Of a stretch of 64,000 nucleotides of DNA, positions 29,201 to 37,916 are shown piece after piece. The position numbers and the translations under genes were made by a program. The notes under the pieces are model-generated. The model made no database searches. It was given only the letters and a program-made list of their open reading frames with translations, and was not told where the DNA came from. This DNA is from Flavobacterium saccharophilum (GTDB lineage: Bacteria; Bacteroidota; Bacteroidia; Flavobacteriales; Flavobacteriaceae). The DNA lies in the NCBI RefSeq assembly GCF_900142735.1, contig NZ_FRBY01000004.1, positions 62,001 through 126,000 of the forward strand, in the 5' to 3' direction. Every line of letters starts with the position of its first letter. The first letter of the stretch is position 1.

Positions 29201-30392
29201 TACACCGGATAAAGGCAAAATAACTGTAAAAATAGCGGTTAACAATGAATTGATGCCTTTTCCATTGATAGACTCAGGTACTGATTATCCATCATTTGAA
29301 ATTATTGTTGAGGACACCGGTGCGGGATTAGATAAAAAAGATATAAAGAAGATTTTTGACCGATTCTATCAGGTAAATAATTTAAATAAAGCCTATTACG
29401 GAAGTACCGGAATAGGATTGGAAGTAGTGCGCGGGTTTGTAGAATTACATAAGGGAATCATTGAAGTAGAAAGTGAATTGCGAGTTGGTACGACTTTTAA
29501 ATTATTATTTCCTATTGGAAAGGAGTTCTTTAATGAGAGTGAAATACTGCTTGAGGAATTTAAGAAGGAGAAAAAAATGAGTTTCACACCAATTGTAGAA
29601 AAAGACGAAACGCAATCAGAGGAGAAGGAAGAAAAGCAAGATAGAACTTATACTATTCTGATTGTTGAAGATAATGTAGAACTGCGAAACTATTTAAAAA
29701 ATGAGCTCAAAAAAGAATATAAGGTTTTAGTAGCTGAGAATGGACAGGTTGGTTTAGAATTAGCTTTTCAGAAATTGCCTGATTTGATTTTGACAGATGT
29801 AATTATGCCGGTTATGAATGGTTTAGAATTGTGTAAAAATATTAAAGCCGATCTGAAAACAAGCCATATTCCACTGATGATGTTGTCTGCAAAAGCATTA
29901 ATTAAAGATAGATTAGAGGGAATTGATTCAGGTGCAGATATGTACTTGAGCAAACCTTTTGATATGGATATTTTACGATCTAGTTTGGTACAATTGATAA
30001 ATAGCAGGCAAATTATGTTTAATAAATTCTATAACGGAATTACGCCAAAAGCTAAAGAAAAAACAACCACTTTAGATAATGATTTTATAAAAAATGTATT
30101 GACTTACATCAATGAAAACATTAGTGAACTCGAGCTAAGTGTTGAAGATTTGGCTTCGAAGGTATATTTGAGCAGAAGCCAATTGTATCGAAAAATTAAA
30201 ACATTAACAGGCGTATCAGTAAATGAGTTTATTCGTAATGTTCGCTTAGAAAAAGCTCAGGAATTAATAGAATTAGGCAATGATAACATGACTGAAATTA
30301 GTTATAAGGTTGGCTTTAGCTCTCCTTCGTATTTTACAAAATGTTATAAAGACAAATACGGATATCTGCCCACGCACAATCACAAACGCTAA
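26274..30392 (+). CDS. Hybrid two-component system sensor/regulator (HTCS)
   Basis: A 1372-residue one-protein two-component system. Order: signal peptide; about 14 Reg_prop propeller repeats forming the periplasmic sensor (about 25-700, repeated D..G.IWIGT..GL motifs); Y_Y_Y domain (about 715-785); one transmembrane helix (about 797-817); HisKA with H853 in ISHEFRTP; HATPase with N-, G1- and G2-boxes (NVISNAFKVT, DTGAGL, GSTGIGLEVV); receiver with phospho-acceptor D1175 (LTDVIMPVMNG); and AraC-type HTH (about 1268-1370). HTCS proteins bind a specific oligosaccharide and activate their PUL. Placed between operon A and SusC/D pair 1, it is the likely xylan-responsive activator. Confidence 0.95.
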   Translation: MSKENCFRVILFFLINNLFSQNTFENYQFRLVNKESSKSGIYTIAQDQFGIMWMGTNGAGLYKFDGVNYVAYEQNSNVKNSINSNLIYVTYVDVRNRLWVGTDEGLCLYNRDLNSFESIDIQKKVNKETVISVKSIIEDNNGNLFLGTFNGGLLKLNIKTRAVTSIKLDVPNHSNFLINSLVKDKKGVIYLGTNFGLKVFDQVKNEVKKVIANNDGQILSGNIVSMFLDNRENLWIGNGYKGLVKVNLTSKQAFSYPITKKRIMSILATDSKTILCATENDGLIIVNDQGVVQEKYVNSKFNVRSLSSNSVWSLFLDKERRIWLGYYNKGLGVFDKINSKVNIIESLPGNPQSLQTNCVTGIAKDHEGQLWISMEGGGVDVYSPVTKKFKHINKSDASFYSGLTNDNITKVFIDKKDNIWLASWNEGVFLLKKGSRNFINYNTKNTPNLASDNIMSIAEDSRGVIWIGTFAKGLHYYTPSDGQFHYCNSKPFYNVMSRDIRSVMVDSDDAVWVGSTTGLYKVTTKDFVTFSVVSFRDKMSEKLKNHKSTHTINTLYEAKNKEIWIGTDGAGLFSYNKKTDSLKWFINFKGLHEKSISSIVESNDGGIWLSGKKGITRLDLKNGTTFNYSIYDGLLGNDFNNNSVLKDEKGVLYFGGYEGLNYFNPTNLVRSKKQLPIYFTDLKLFNKSVGPLEKNSPLVKVISQTKKIILRHDQSVFTIDFIAVNYSFPARNEFAYYLEGFEDSWNYVGNKRSATYTNLAPGNYIFKVKAAEKNGVWSHKLLELKIEILPPWWKTSFAYLFYTLLVLAAIYFSNQYYQNRFKEKQIIEFEKTKAVQIEKLNNKKLQFFTNISHEFRTPLTLILNPLGDILRNYSSDLPDNVLKKLQTIQKSSDRLSRLINELMDFNQLQFNKMTLQLQLIEVVSFTREIVSYFEEEALSRGIQLQFESNKTALKDWIDPKMFEKIIFNVISNAFKVTPDKGKITVKIAVNNELMPFPLIDSGTDYPSFEIIVEDTGAGLDKKDIKKIFDRFYQVNNLNKAYYGSTGIGLEVVRGFVELHKGIIEVESELRVGTTFKLLFPIGKEFFNESEILLEEFKKEKKMSFTPIVEKDETQSEEKEEKQDRTYTILIVEDNVELRNYLKNELKKEYKVLVAENGQVGLELAFQKLPDLILTDVIMPVMNGLELCKNIKADLKTSHIPLMMLSAKALIKDRLEGIDSGADMYLSKPFDMDILRSSLVQLINSRQIMFNKFYNGITPKAKEKTTTLDNDFIKNVLTYINENISELELSVEDLASKVYLSRSQLYRKIKTLTGVSVNEFIRNVRLEKAQELIELGNDNMTEISYKVGFSSPSYFTKCYKDKYGYLPTHNHKR

Positions 30393-30918
30393 TAATAAAA
30401 AGGCATTCTGTGTTTTTGATAATTATTAAATGAATATAAAATTCCATTTAATTTTTTAATACTGAAAAAATTATGCTTCATTATTATTAATATCAAAATT
30501 TTGTTTTCAATAGTGAATTAATGTAAAATACTGATTTTGCTCGTTTTTTTAACTCTTGTGCTACAAAATTGATAGTTTTTGCATCATATTTAGTATGTGA
30601 AATTTATGTTAACATTCTATTTTTGAATTAACTAATATCAAATAACCATAAAACCATTATTAACAATTTTAAACCAATTTAGAACATGAAATGAAACCAG
30701 CATTTGTGTATCAAACAGCTCTTTTTTTCCCAATCAAAATTTAAAACCAATATTTTATGATTTGAGAAAATAGAAAATTACAAGAAGATCGTATTCGTAA
30801 TTTTCGAAAATTGGAAGGGTAGATAAAGAGTCTAAGCGCTAAATTATCTTAATACATAAATAACAAAAAAACTTTACAACCAATTAATTATTTAAACTAA
30901 ACAAAAAAACCAATTAAT
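30393..30918. other. Long leader region upstream of SusC 1
   Basis: A 526-bp AT-rich gap between the HTCS gene and susC-like gene 1. A -7-like TATTTTTG lies at 30618-30625, which would give a 5' leader of nearly 290 nt; no convincing -33 is seen. No ORF is supported. Long leaders before susC genes are common in Bacteroidetes and can hold regulatory RNA targets, but I see no specific structure here. Confidence 0.4.
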
Positions 30919-33900
30919 ATGATGTTAAAATTAAAATTTGCAATAATCGCATTGCTAATGATAAGCTATCAGAATGTGATGGCACAATCAAAGACCATAC
31001 AGGGTGTGGTTGTGGATCCCTCAGGAGTTCCTTTGCCTGGAGCCAGTATTAATGTGGAAGGCTCAAAAAATAGCGCATCAACAGATTTTGATGGTAAATA
31101 CATTTTAAGAGACGTTAATTCGAACGATAGAATTACATTTTCATTTGTTGGATTAGTTACTAAAACTATTACTGTAGGAACCAGTACTACAATTAATGTA
31201 ACATTAGCAGAATCCACACAAACCTTACAGGAAGTTGTAGTGGCTTACGGTACTCAAAAAAGAACAAAAGTTACCGGAGCAATCTCTACAGTAACCTCAA
31301 AAGAAATTACAGCAGTACCTATAACTAATGCAGAGTCAGCCTTACAAGGTAGAGCGGCAGGTGTTACTGTTGTTAATGGTTCACCGGGTTCTAATCCGAC
31401 AGTAAATATTCGTGGTTTGGGCACAATGAATAATACTAACCCCTTATATGTAGTAGATGGTGTTTTGGTAGGTAATTTATCAGGACTAAATCCAAGCGAC
31501 ATTGAATCTATGTCAGTTTTAAAAGATGCTTCAACAACGGCTTTATATGGTTCGAGAGCTTTTAACGGAGTAATTATGGTAACGACAAAAAAAGGAAAAA
31601 AGGGCCCTGGTCAATTAAATTTTAGTACTTACGCTGGTTTTCAAACCGTGACAAAAAGATTTGATGTTATGAATACACAACAATATCTTAACTATGCTAA
31701 GGATTTAGGAAGTGACTTAACGGCAAGAGCAGCAGAATTTGGTAATATCAATACAGATTGGCAAGACCAGGTTTTTCAGGATGGTTTAATGCAGGATTAT
31801 AATCTGAGCTTCTCAAACGGAACTGAGAATTCTTCAAGCCGTTATTCCGCAGGATATTTAAAACAGGAAGGAGCACTTATAGGTACTGGTTTTGAGCGTT
31901 ATTCTTTCAGAGCCAATAATTCACAAAATATAGGTAAGTTAACTATCGGAAGTAATATTGGAGTGTCTTTTAGTACTACTAACCCTGAGCGTGCCTCAGG
32001 AGGTAGAGCACTATTGGAACATGCGATCAAAATGGCGCCTTACTTACCGATTTACAATTCAGCTAATAATGGTGGATATCAGGGGCCTACTTCCGCTCTA
32101 GACGGGCAGGATGCTGAAAACCCTGTACGTATAGCAAATTTAGGATATCAGGAAGTTAAAGGATTATCTATTATAGGAAACATTTATGGTGAATTAGAAA
32201 TTTATAAAGGTCTAAAATTCAGGTCACAGGTTTCGTTAGATTATTACACAACTGAAGATCATACCTTTATTCCAAGCTATGCTGATGGTGGTGCTCATCA
32301 ACAGGCTTATGCTTCGATTGCAGAAACAAATACTCAGGGGCAAAGCATTGTTTTTGATAATAGTTTATCCTACAAAACAACTTTTGCAGAAAAACATAAT
32401 CTTGAGGTATTAGGAGTTATAACTAAAATTGAAAATAAATTTCAGAACATAGTAGCAGGAAGCCGTAACAACATTACAGACGAAATAGATCAGTTAAGTA
32501 ATAACCTTTCTAATTTGTCGTCTACTAGTGCAGAGACTAATAATTTAGGTTATATCGCACGTATCAATTATGATTACGACGATAAATACATATTTGCTAT
32601 TTCAGGTCGTAGAGATGGTGGTTCTCGTTTTGGAAGTAATTTCCGTTATGGTAATTTTTATTCTATTGCTTTAGGATGGAATATTGCTAAAGAAAGTTTT
32701 ATGACAGATTCTGTTTTTAGTACATTAAAACTTAGAGGAAGTATAGGAACAACGGGTAATGATGCCTTAGACAATTATCAATACAGCCCTACTTTGTCGT
32801 CCAATTATATATACCCTATTGACGGTGAACCAGAAATTGGTGTTACTCCGGGAGGTGCGGCTAATCCAAATTTGAGATGGGAATCTAAAAAAGACAGAAA
32901 CATAGGTTTGGATTTTGGGTTATTTGATGAAGCATTCACTGGTTCTGTGGAGTATTTTAACAACATAAGTAGTGATATCCTTTTTAGAGTACCACTTCCG
33001 GCATCTGTAGGTGTTCCTGGTGGAACTCAATTTCAAAACGTTGCCGATATGAAGACACACGGGTTTGAAGTATCATTAGGTTACAACGACAGAAAAGGAG
33101 ATTTTACCTGGTCTGCAACAGCTGCTCTAGGTACGAGTAAAAATGAAGTAACTGGTTTAGCTCCAGGTGTAACCAGCGTTGTAAGCGGACCATCAGGAAG
33201 ATCAGGTATAGAGAATTTCTCAAGATTAGAAGTAGGCCAGCCAGTATTTTACTTTTGGGGGTATGAAACCAACGGAATCTATCAGAATCAGGCAGAAGTA
33301 GATGCTGCTCTTGCTCCGGGTCAGAGCACTTTTCAGCCAGGTGATATAAGATTTGTGGATCGCAATGGAGATAAAGTCATCAACTCAGATGATAAAACAA
33401 ATATCGGAAATCCATATCCTGATTTTACATATGGTTTAAACCTTACCGCAGCTTATAAAAAATTCGACTTTAGTGCTTTTATTACAGGAGTATCAGGAAA
33501 TGAGATTTTTAATGCAAATAAATTCGATTTAGAAGCTATGCCACGTTTGTTCAACGCTAGTACCGATGTTTTAGACCGATCTATTGTTGTAAACGGAGTA
33601 GTTACCAATCCTTCGGCAACATTGCCAAGAGCTCAGGGTGCTAGTCAAAATTATGCAAATGCGAGTCAGCGTTATATTGAAGATGGTTCTTTTACCAGAT
33701 TAAAAAATGTTACTATTGGATATACTTTTTCAGATGATTCATTCGCTAAGTATTTTCAACGTTTAAGATTCTACGTAAGTGGTCAAAATCTTATTACTAT
33801 TACTGATTACTCTGGGTTAGATCCTGAAATTGCACGTGTAGATACTACCTTAGGTTCTGCAGGAATTGATGTAGGAAGATATCCACAACCAAAATCAGTA

Positions 33901-33927
33901 ATATTTGGCCTTGAAGTTACATTTTAA
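30919..33927 (+). CDS. SusC/RagA family TonB-dependent outer membrane transporter (pair 1)
   Basis: A 1002-residue protein. Signal peptide (to about 22), carboxypeptidase-D-like regulatory domain (KTIQGVVVDPSGVPLPGASINVEGS..), TonB box region, plug with VVAYGTQKRTKVTGAI and NPLYVVDGV..LNPSDIESMSVLKDASTTALYGSRAFNGVIMVTTKKG, then the 22-strand barrel ending in a C-terminal aromatic (..FGLEVTF). It imports oligosaccharides over the outer membrane with its SusD partner 12 bp downstream, driven by TonB. Two adjacent ATGs (30919, 30922) are equivalent starts. Proximity to the HTCS suggests it carries the main hemicellulose oligosaccharide. Confidence 0.95.
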   Translation: MMLKLKFAIIALLMISYQNVMAQSKTIQGVVVDPSGVPLPGASINVEGSKNSASTDFDGKYILRDVNSNDRITFSFVGLVTKTITVGTSTTINVTLAESTQTLQEVVVAYGTQKRTKVTGAISTVTSKEITAVPITNAESALQGRAAGVTVVNGSPGSNPTVNIRGLGTMNNTNPLYVVDGVLVGNLSGLNPSDIESMSVLKDASTTALYGSRAFNGVIMVTTKKGKKGPGQLNFSTYAGFQTVTKRFDVMNTQQYLNYAKDLGSDLTARAAEFGNINTDWQDQVFQDGLMQDYNLSFSNGTENSSSRYSAGYLKQEGALIGTGFERYSFRANNSQNIGKLTIGSNIGVSFSTTNPERASGGRALLEHAIKMAPYLPIYNSANNGGYQGPTSALDGQDAENPVRIANLGYQEVKGLSIIGNIYGELEIYKGLKFRSQVSLDYYTTEDHTFIPSYADGGAHQQAYASIAETNTQGQSIVFDNSLSYKTTFAEKHNLEVLGVITKIENKFQNIVAGSRNNITDEIDQLSNNLSNLSSTSAETNNLGYIARINYDYDDKYIFAISGRRDGGSRFGSNFRYGNFYSIALGWNIAKESFMTDSVFSTLKLRGSIGTTGNDALDNYQYSPTLSSNYIYPIDGEPEIGVTPGGAANPNLRWESKKDRNIGLDFGLFDEAFTGSVEYFNNISSDILFRVPLPASVGVPGGTQFQNVADMKTHGFEVSLGYNDRKGDFTWSATAALGTSKNEVTGLAPGVTSVVSGPSGRSGIENFSRLEVGQPVFYFWGYETNGIYQNQAEVDAALAPGQSTFQPGDIRFVDRNGDKVINSDDKTNIGNPYPDFTYGLNLTAAYKKFDFSAFITGVSGNEIFNANKFDLEAMPRLFNASTDVLDRSIVVNGVVTNPSATLPRAQGASQNYANASQRYIEDGSFTRLKNVTIGYTFSDDSFAKYFQRLRFYVSGQNLITITDYSGLDPEIARVDTTLGSAGIDVGRYPQPKSVIFGLEVTF

Positions 33928-33939
33928 TACAAAAAGACG

Positions 33940-35427
33940 ATGAAAAAAATAAAATATATAGTTGTAGTATTGTTAGGGATTTTTGCAATAAATTCATGTA
34001 ACGATAGTGATTTAGAATTAACTAATCCAAATCAATTGTCCCCTGAGACTTACTTTAAAAATGAAGTTCAGGTACAATCAGCCGTAAATGCAGCTTATGC
34101 CAACCTGCAAACAAGAGGGCTTTATGCAAGGCATATTTTCTTTGCCTTAGACAATATGTCACAGGAAAACAAAGGAAATCCACAATTAGAAGGAAATAAA
34201 GTACCTTTTTTAAATTTTTCTTTTGATGCCAGCAGTGATATAATCCAGTTTTACTGGGAAACCTGTTATTTAGGAATAGCAAAAGCAAATTTTGTACTGG
34301 ATAATGAGGATAAAATTAATGCTTTATCAAATTCAGTATTAAGCCAGGAGAGAAAGAACAAATTTTTAGCAGAGGCGCATTTTCTAAGAGCGTATTACTA
34401 TTTTCTTTTAGTACCTCGTTTTGGTAATTTGCCAATTTATACTAGTAGTACTACCGTGGTCGGTGCTGCAAGAAGCCCTAAAGAAGATGTTTATAAATTG
34501 ATTGAAGCTGATTTTGATTTTGCTTCTAAAAACCTTTTAAGCAAAAGTACTGAACAAAAAGGAAGAGCTACCAAAGAAGCGGCGTATGCTTATTTAGGGA
34601 AAGCGTTATTGTATCAAAAAAAGTATGATGAAGCGTTAGCTGCTTTTAAGAATGTAACAGGATTTACCTTAGAGTCCAATTTCTACAATAACTTCATGGA
34701 TGAAACCGAGCATGGCCCGGAATCAATTTTTGAAATTGAATACGATGAAAATTTAGGAGTAGCTGATAAATGGGGTAGTGATACAGCTGGAGATGGTGTT
34801 GCCGAATCAACTCTTAGAGGCCAGGAATATGGTAATTTAGGTTGGTATAATGTGTATCCATCTGATGATATTTTAGATGAGTATGAGCCTGGAGATAAAC
34901 GTTTTGGAGATACTTTTTATGTTCCTGGATCAAAATACAACAATGGAGCTAATACCATGACAGCGGCTAATTTTTCATCATCTGCAGGTCTTAGAAGAGC
35001 AGGTTGGAAAAAATATCAAAACTATTACAAGCGTGTAGATGAAAATCTGGATTCAAGTATCAACTTCAAAGTGATGCGTTATTCAGATGTATTGCTTATG
35101 ATGGCAGAATGTGAAAGCATGAGAGCCGGAGGTGTACAGGCAACTGCTATTGGTTACATTAATCAGGTTCGCGGCAGAGCAAATGTACCTTTATTGGCAA
35201 CAACACTTACAAAAGAGCAGGTTTTTACAGCTCTTGTTCACGAACGTAAAGTGGAATTAGCAGGCGAACAAGTTCGTTTTGATGATATAATTAGATGGGG
35301 TATTGCAAGTACTGAATTGGCAGGAACTGGTTTCACAGCTGGTAAAAGTGAGTTATGGCCTATCCCAAATAGAGAAACATCTTCTAATCCAAATATAAAA
35401 CCTAGTGATAACAATCCTGGCTACTAG
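33940..35427 (+). CDS. SusD/RagB family glycan-binding lipoprotein (pair 1)
   Basis: A 495-residue lipoprotein with lipobox INSC (C20). The N-terminal TPR-rich fold and C-terminal RagB/SusD blocks are visible (FLAEAHFLRAYYYFLLV, MRYSDVLLMMAECE, LVHERKVELAGEQVRFDDIIRWG, LWPIPNRET). It caps the SusC barrel and captures glycan at the cell surface. No SusE/F-like surface glycan-binding protein follows; instead a hairpin terminator and then the haloperoxidase/FG-GAP genes. Confidence 0.95.
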   Translation: MKKIKYIVVVLLGIFAINSCNDSDLELTNPNQLSPETYFKNEVQVQSAVNAAYANLQTRGLYARHIFFALDNMSQENKGNPQLEGNKVPFLNFSFDASSDIIQFYWETCYLGIAKANFVLDNEDKINALSNSVLSQERKNKFLAEAHFLRAYYYFLLVPRFGNLPIYTSSTTVVGAARSPKEDVYKLIEADFDFASKNLLSKSTEQKGRATKEAAYAYLGKALLYQKKYDEALAAFKNVTGFTLESNFYNNFMDETEHGPESIFEIEYDENLGVADKWGSDTAGDGVAESTLRGQEYGNLGWYNVYPSDDILDEYEPGDKRFGDTFYVPGSKYNNGANTMTAANFSSSAGLRRAGWKKYQNYYKRVDENLDSSINFKVMRYSDVLLMMAECESMRAGGVQATAIGYINQVRGRANVPLLATTLTKEQVFTALVHERKVELAGEQVRFDDIIRWGIASTELAGTGFTAGKSELWPIPNRETSSNPNIKPSDNNPGY

Positions 35428-35478
35428 GAAGGGATGATTGAAGTTTGTTAGTTTGAGTTAGTTAAGTTAGTATTTGGC

Positions 35479-35504
35479 AAACAGCGCACTTGCGTGCGCT
35501 GTTT
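35479..35504 (+). terminator. Hairpin terminator after SusD 1
   Basis: AAACAGCGCAC / GTGCGCTGTTT: a perfect 11-bp GC-containing stem with a 4-nt TTGC loop, 51 bp after the SusD stop. The T-run is short (TTTAT), so termination may be partial. Confidence 0.65.
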
Positions 35505-35622
35505 ATCAATACATTATGTTTTGTAAAGCAAATAACTTATTTAACTCTTTTTACCTCAATTTTAGTTAAACGCAAGAAATCTTGTAAAGCGAGATACTAT
35601 TCTTTAAAAATTGTAGATTTTC

Positions 35623-35640
35623 AATACTTAAATAAGTATT
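35623..35640. promoter_or_regulatory. Inverted repeat upstream of the 180-aa orphan gene
   Basis: AATACTTA-AA-TAAGTATT is a perfect 8-bp inverted repeat 25 bp before the start codon of the next gene. It may be an operator or a hairpin in the leader. No regulator can be assigned. Confidence 0.35.
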
Positions 35641-35664
35641 AAGGCAGGCCGAATTTTATTCAAT

Positions 35665-36207
35665 ATGAAAAGAATTGCTTCACTTTTTTTAATCGTAACA
35701 TTGTTTTACAATGTTTTGGGATTTTATATCATGTTTGCTGAACAACAAGAGCAAGTGTGGGTGACAGCTATGGAGAAAACCGACAATTCAAATTTTGAAA
35801 TAATTGAAATTAAAATTACTCCTTATGCCTATGTAGTTGATTCTGGTATTGAAGATGCCAATGAAGACTTCGTAATTCATAATAAAACCTATCATGTTTT
35901 TAAGAAAAGAATTCAAAACAATGTTCTACAATTATATTGCCTAAAAAGCGCTCATAATGAAGCTTTAAATAAAGATTTAAAAAAAATTGTCGATAGTCAG
36001 CTATTTGATGATAATTCAAATAAAGAAAATCCAAGTAAAAAATTAATGAAATCCTTTATTCAGGATTACATTCAGGGTAACACAATAGTTTTTATAAGTA
36101 CTTCTATAAAACTAGTTTCACCAGTTACTTTAAATTCATACCCTCCACAAAAAAATCTTCTTTCAGGATACTTTACTACTAATGATCCTCCTCCCGATAT
36201 GGTGTAG
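35665..36207 (+). CDS. Hypothetical protein, signal/anchor plus C-terminal PPPDMV tail
   Basis: A 180-residue protein I do not recognise as a named family. Visible: an N-terminal hydrophobic segment (MKRIASLFLIVTLFYNVLGFYIMFA, signal or uncleaved anchor), a soluble middle region (about 28-150) with mixed alpha/beta character, and a proline-rich end TTNDPPPDMV. No cysteine suited to lipidation. Small proteins of this kind (similar start and Pro-rich end) accompany TonB-dependent receptors in flavobacteria, as far as I recall, but no function is known. It sits alone between the terminator after SusD 1 and the haloperoxidase gene, with an inverted repeat just upstream. Confidence 0.6.
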   Translation: MKRIASLFLIVTLFYNVLGFYIMFAEQQEQVWVTAMEKTDNSNFEIIEIKITPYAYVVDSGIEDANEDFVIHNKTYHVFKKRIQNNVLQLYCLKSAHNEALNKDLKKIVDSQLFDDNSNKENPSKKLMKSFIQDYIQGNTIVFISTSIKLVSPVTLNSYPPQKNLLSGYFTTNDPPPDMV

Positions 36208-36375
36208 CATTTCCTTGAATGTCAAAATGTATATAGCATTTGATTAGTATTCTTAGACGCTAAATTATTAGTTTGAGCTAAGGGTTAAATCTGCTTATTT
36301 ACAATTTAGCATGCAACGTCAATTAAACTTAATTGAAAGAAAAAGCTATCTAACAACCATATAAACCAACCAAAA

Positions 36376-37872
36376 ATGAAAATTTATAAATTTTTGTTTA
36401 AAGTGTTATTTTTTAGCATTTTAAGCGTAAATACTTTTGCACAAGTAAAAGGCAACAAAAATCAAATTAAAGAACCAACCGGAGAAAATAATATGGCCTA
36501 TAAATGGTCGCAAATCGCAGTTGTTGCCACTGGTAATGATACTGATAGATTTAAACCAAGACCAACAGTGACTTCCCGTTTTTTAGGATTAACATTTGTT
36601 GCTGTTTTTGATGCCTGGAGCCGTTATGATCAAAAAGCAATTCCTGTATATTTAAAAAATATAGAAAGAAGACCTACTAAAGAACAGACACTTAAAAATA
36701 AGGAGATTGCTATCAGTTATGCTGCCTATAATGCATTATGTGAATATTATTTTTCAGACAAAGATTTGTTTGTCGCTTTTATGGTCAAATTAGGGTTAGA
36801 TCCTAATGATAAATCACTAGATCCTAAAACACCGGTCGGAATAGGAAATTTAGCAGCAAAAGCAGTAATTGAGGCAAGAAAACATGATGGATCAAATCAA
36901 TATGGAGAAGAAAATGGTTCAAACGGAACTCCTTATTTTAACTATGTAAATTATAATCCGGTCAATACTCCAGACGAAATGAAGGATGTAGCTCATTGGC
37001 AGCCAAAATATTTTTCAGATGGAAAAGGCGGTAAGTTTGCACCAGCCTGTGCTACTCCATTTTGGAACAAAGTAAAGCCTGTAGGATTAAAATCAGGAGA
37101 TCAATTTCGTCCTATACCACCGCCTGCATTGGATTCAGAACAACTTAGAAATGAAGTTAAAGAACTACTTGATTTACAATATAATCTTACCAATGAACAA
37201 AAAGCATTGGTTGAGTTTATGCGTGACGGTCCAAAATCAGTACAACAGGCAGGACATTGGCTAAAATTTGCCGAGGATGTTTCCAGACGTGATAATCATA
37301 CTTTAGATCAGGATGTAAAAATGTTTTTTTACAATCAGGTAACTGCTATGGATTGCTTTATAGCATGCTGGGATACAAAGATGTTTTATGACTTTGCCCG
37401 TCCTTATGCATTAGTACATTACTATTATAAAGATCAGACTATAAAAGCCTGGGGCGGACCAGGTTTTGGAAATATAGAAATGAAAGGTCAGGATTGGAGA
37501 CCTTACTCGCCGGATATTTTTTTATGTCCCGCTTTTCCAGGTTATGTTTCCGGACACAGTACAATTAGTGGCGGTTGCGGTGAAGCATTAAAACTATGGA
37601 CCGGAAGTGATACTTTTGGAGAATCTGCAATCTGTAGTACGCCAGGATCAATGACAGAACCAAACAACATCGGGAAACCTGTTGTGCTTAAATTCCCAAC
37701 CTTTACAGAAACAGCAAATATGGCAGGAATTTCCAGAGTAATGGGAGGATATCATATTCAGGCAGATAATGTTCAAGGACTAAAGCTGGGCAGAAATGTG
37801 GCCCATGAAGTTTGGAAGTTCTATAATAAGCACATCGGAAATAAAACGATGGAGACAATAGCTGAAAATTGA
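36376..37872 (+). CDS. Vanadium-dependent haloperoxidase-like PAP2 enzyme, secreted
   Basis: A 498-residue protein with a signal peptide (..SVNTFAQ). All residues that hold vanadate/phosphate in this superfamily are present with the expected internal spacing: K335 and R342 (KMFYDFARP), S392-G393-H394 (PGYVSGHS) and R454/H460 (SRVMGGYH). Members either oxidise halides with H2O2 or act as acid phosphatases; the C-terminal fold is shared and sequence cannot decide. It leads a three-gene run with two FG-GAP/ASPIC-UnbV lipoproteins (44- and 19-bp gaps) inside a polysaccharide locus, an unusual place for such an enzyme. Confidence 0.88.
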   Translation: MKIYKFLFKVLFFSILSVNTFAQVKGNKNQIKEPTGENNMAYKWSQIAVVATGNDTDRFKPRPTVTSRFLGLTFVAVFDAWSRYDQKAIPVYLKNIERRPTKEQTLKNKEIAISYAAYNALCEYYFSDKDLFVAFMVKLGLDPNDKSLDPKTPVGIGNLAAKAVIEARKHDGSNQYGEENGSNGTPYFNYVNYNPVNTPDEMKDVAHWQPKYFSDGKGGKFAPACATPFWNKVKPVGLKSGDQFRPIPPPALDSEQLRNEVKELLDLQYNLTNEQKALVEFMRDGPKSVQQAGHWLKFAEDVSRRDNHTLDQDVKMFFYNQVTAMDCFIACWDTKMFYDFARPYALVHYYYKDQTIKAWGGPGFGNIEMKGQDWRPYSPDIFLCPAFPGYVSGHSTISGGCGEALKLWTGSDTFGESAICSTPGSMTEPNNIGKPVVLKFPTFTETANMAGISRVMGGYHIQADNVQGLKLGRNVAHEVWKFYNKHIGNKTMETIAEN

Positions 37873-37916
37873 ATAAGGTACACAACAAAGTAGCCCAATC
37901 TGTAAATGCTTTAATT

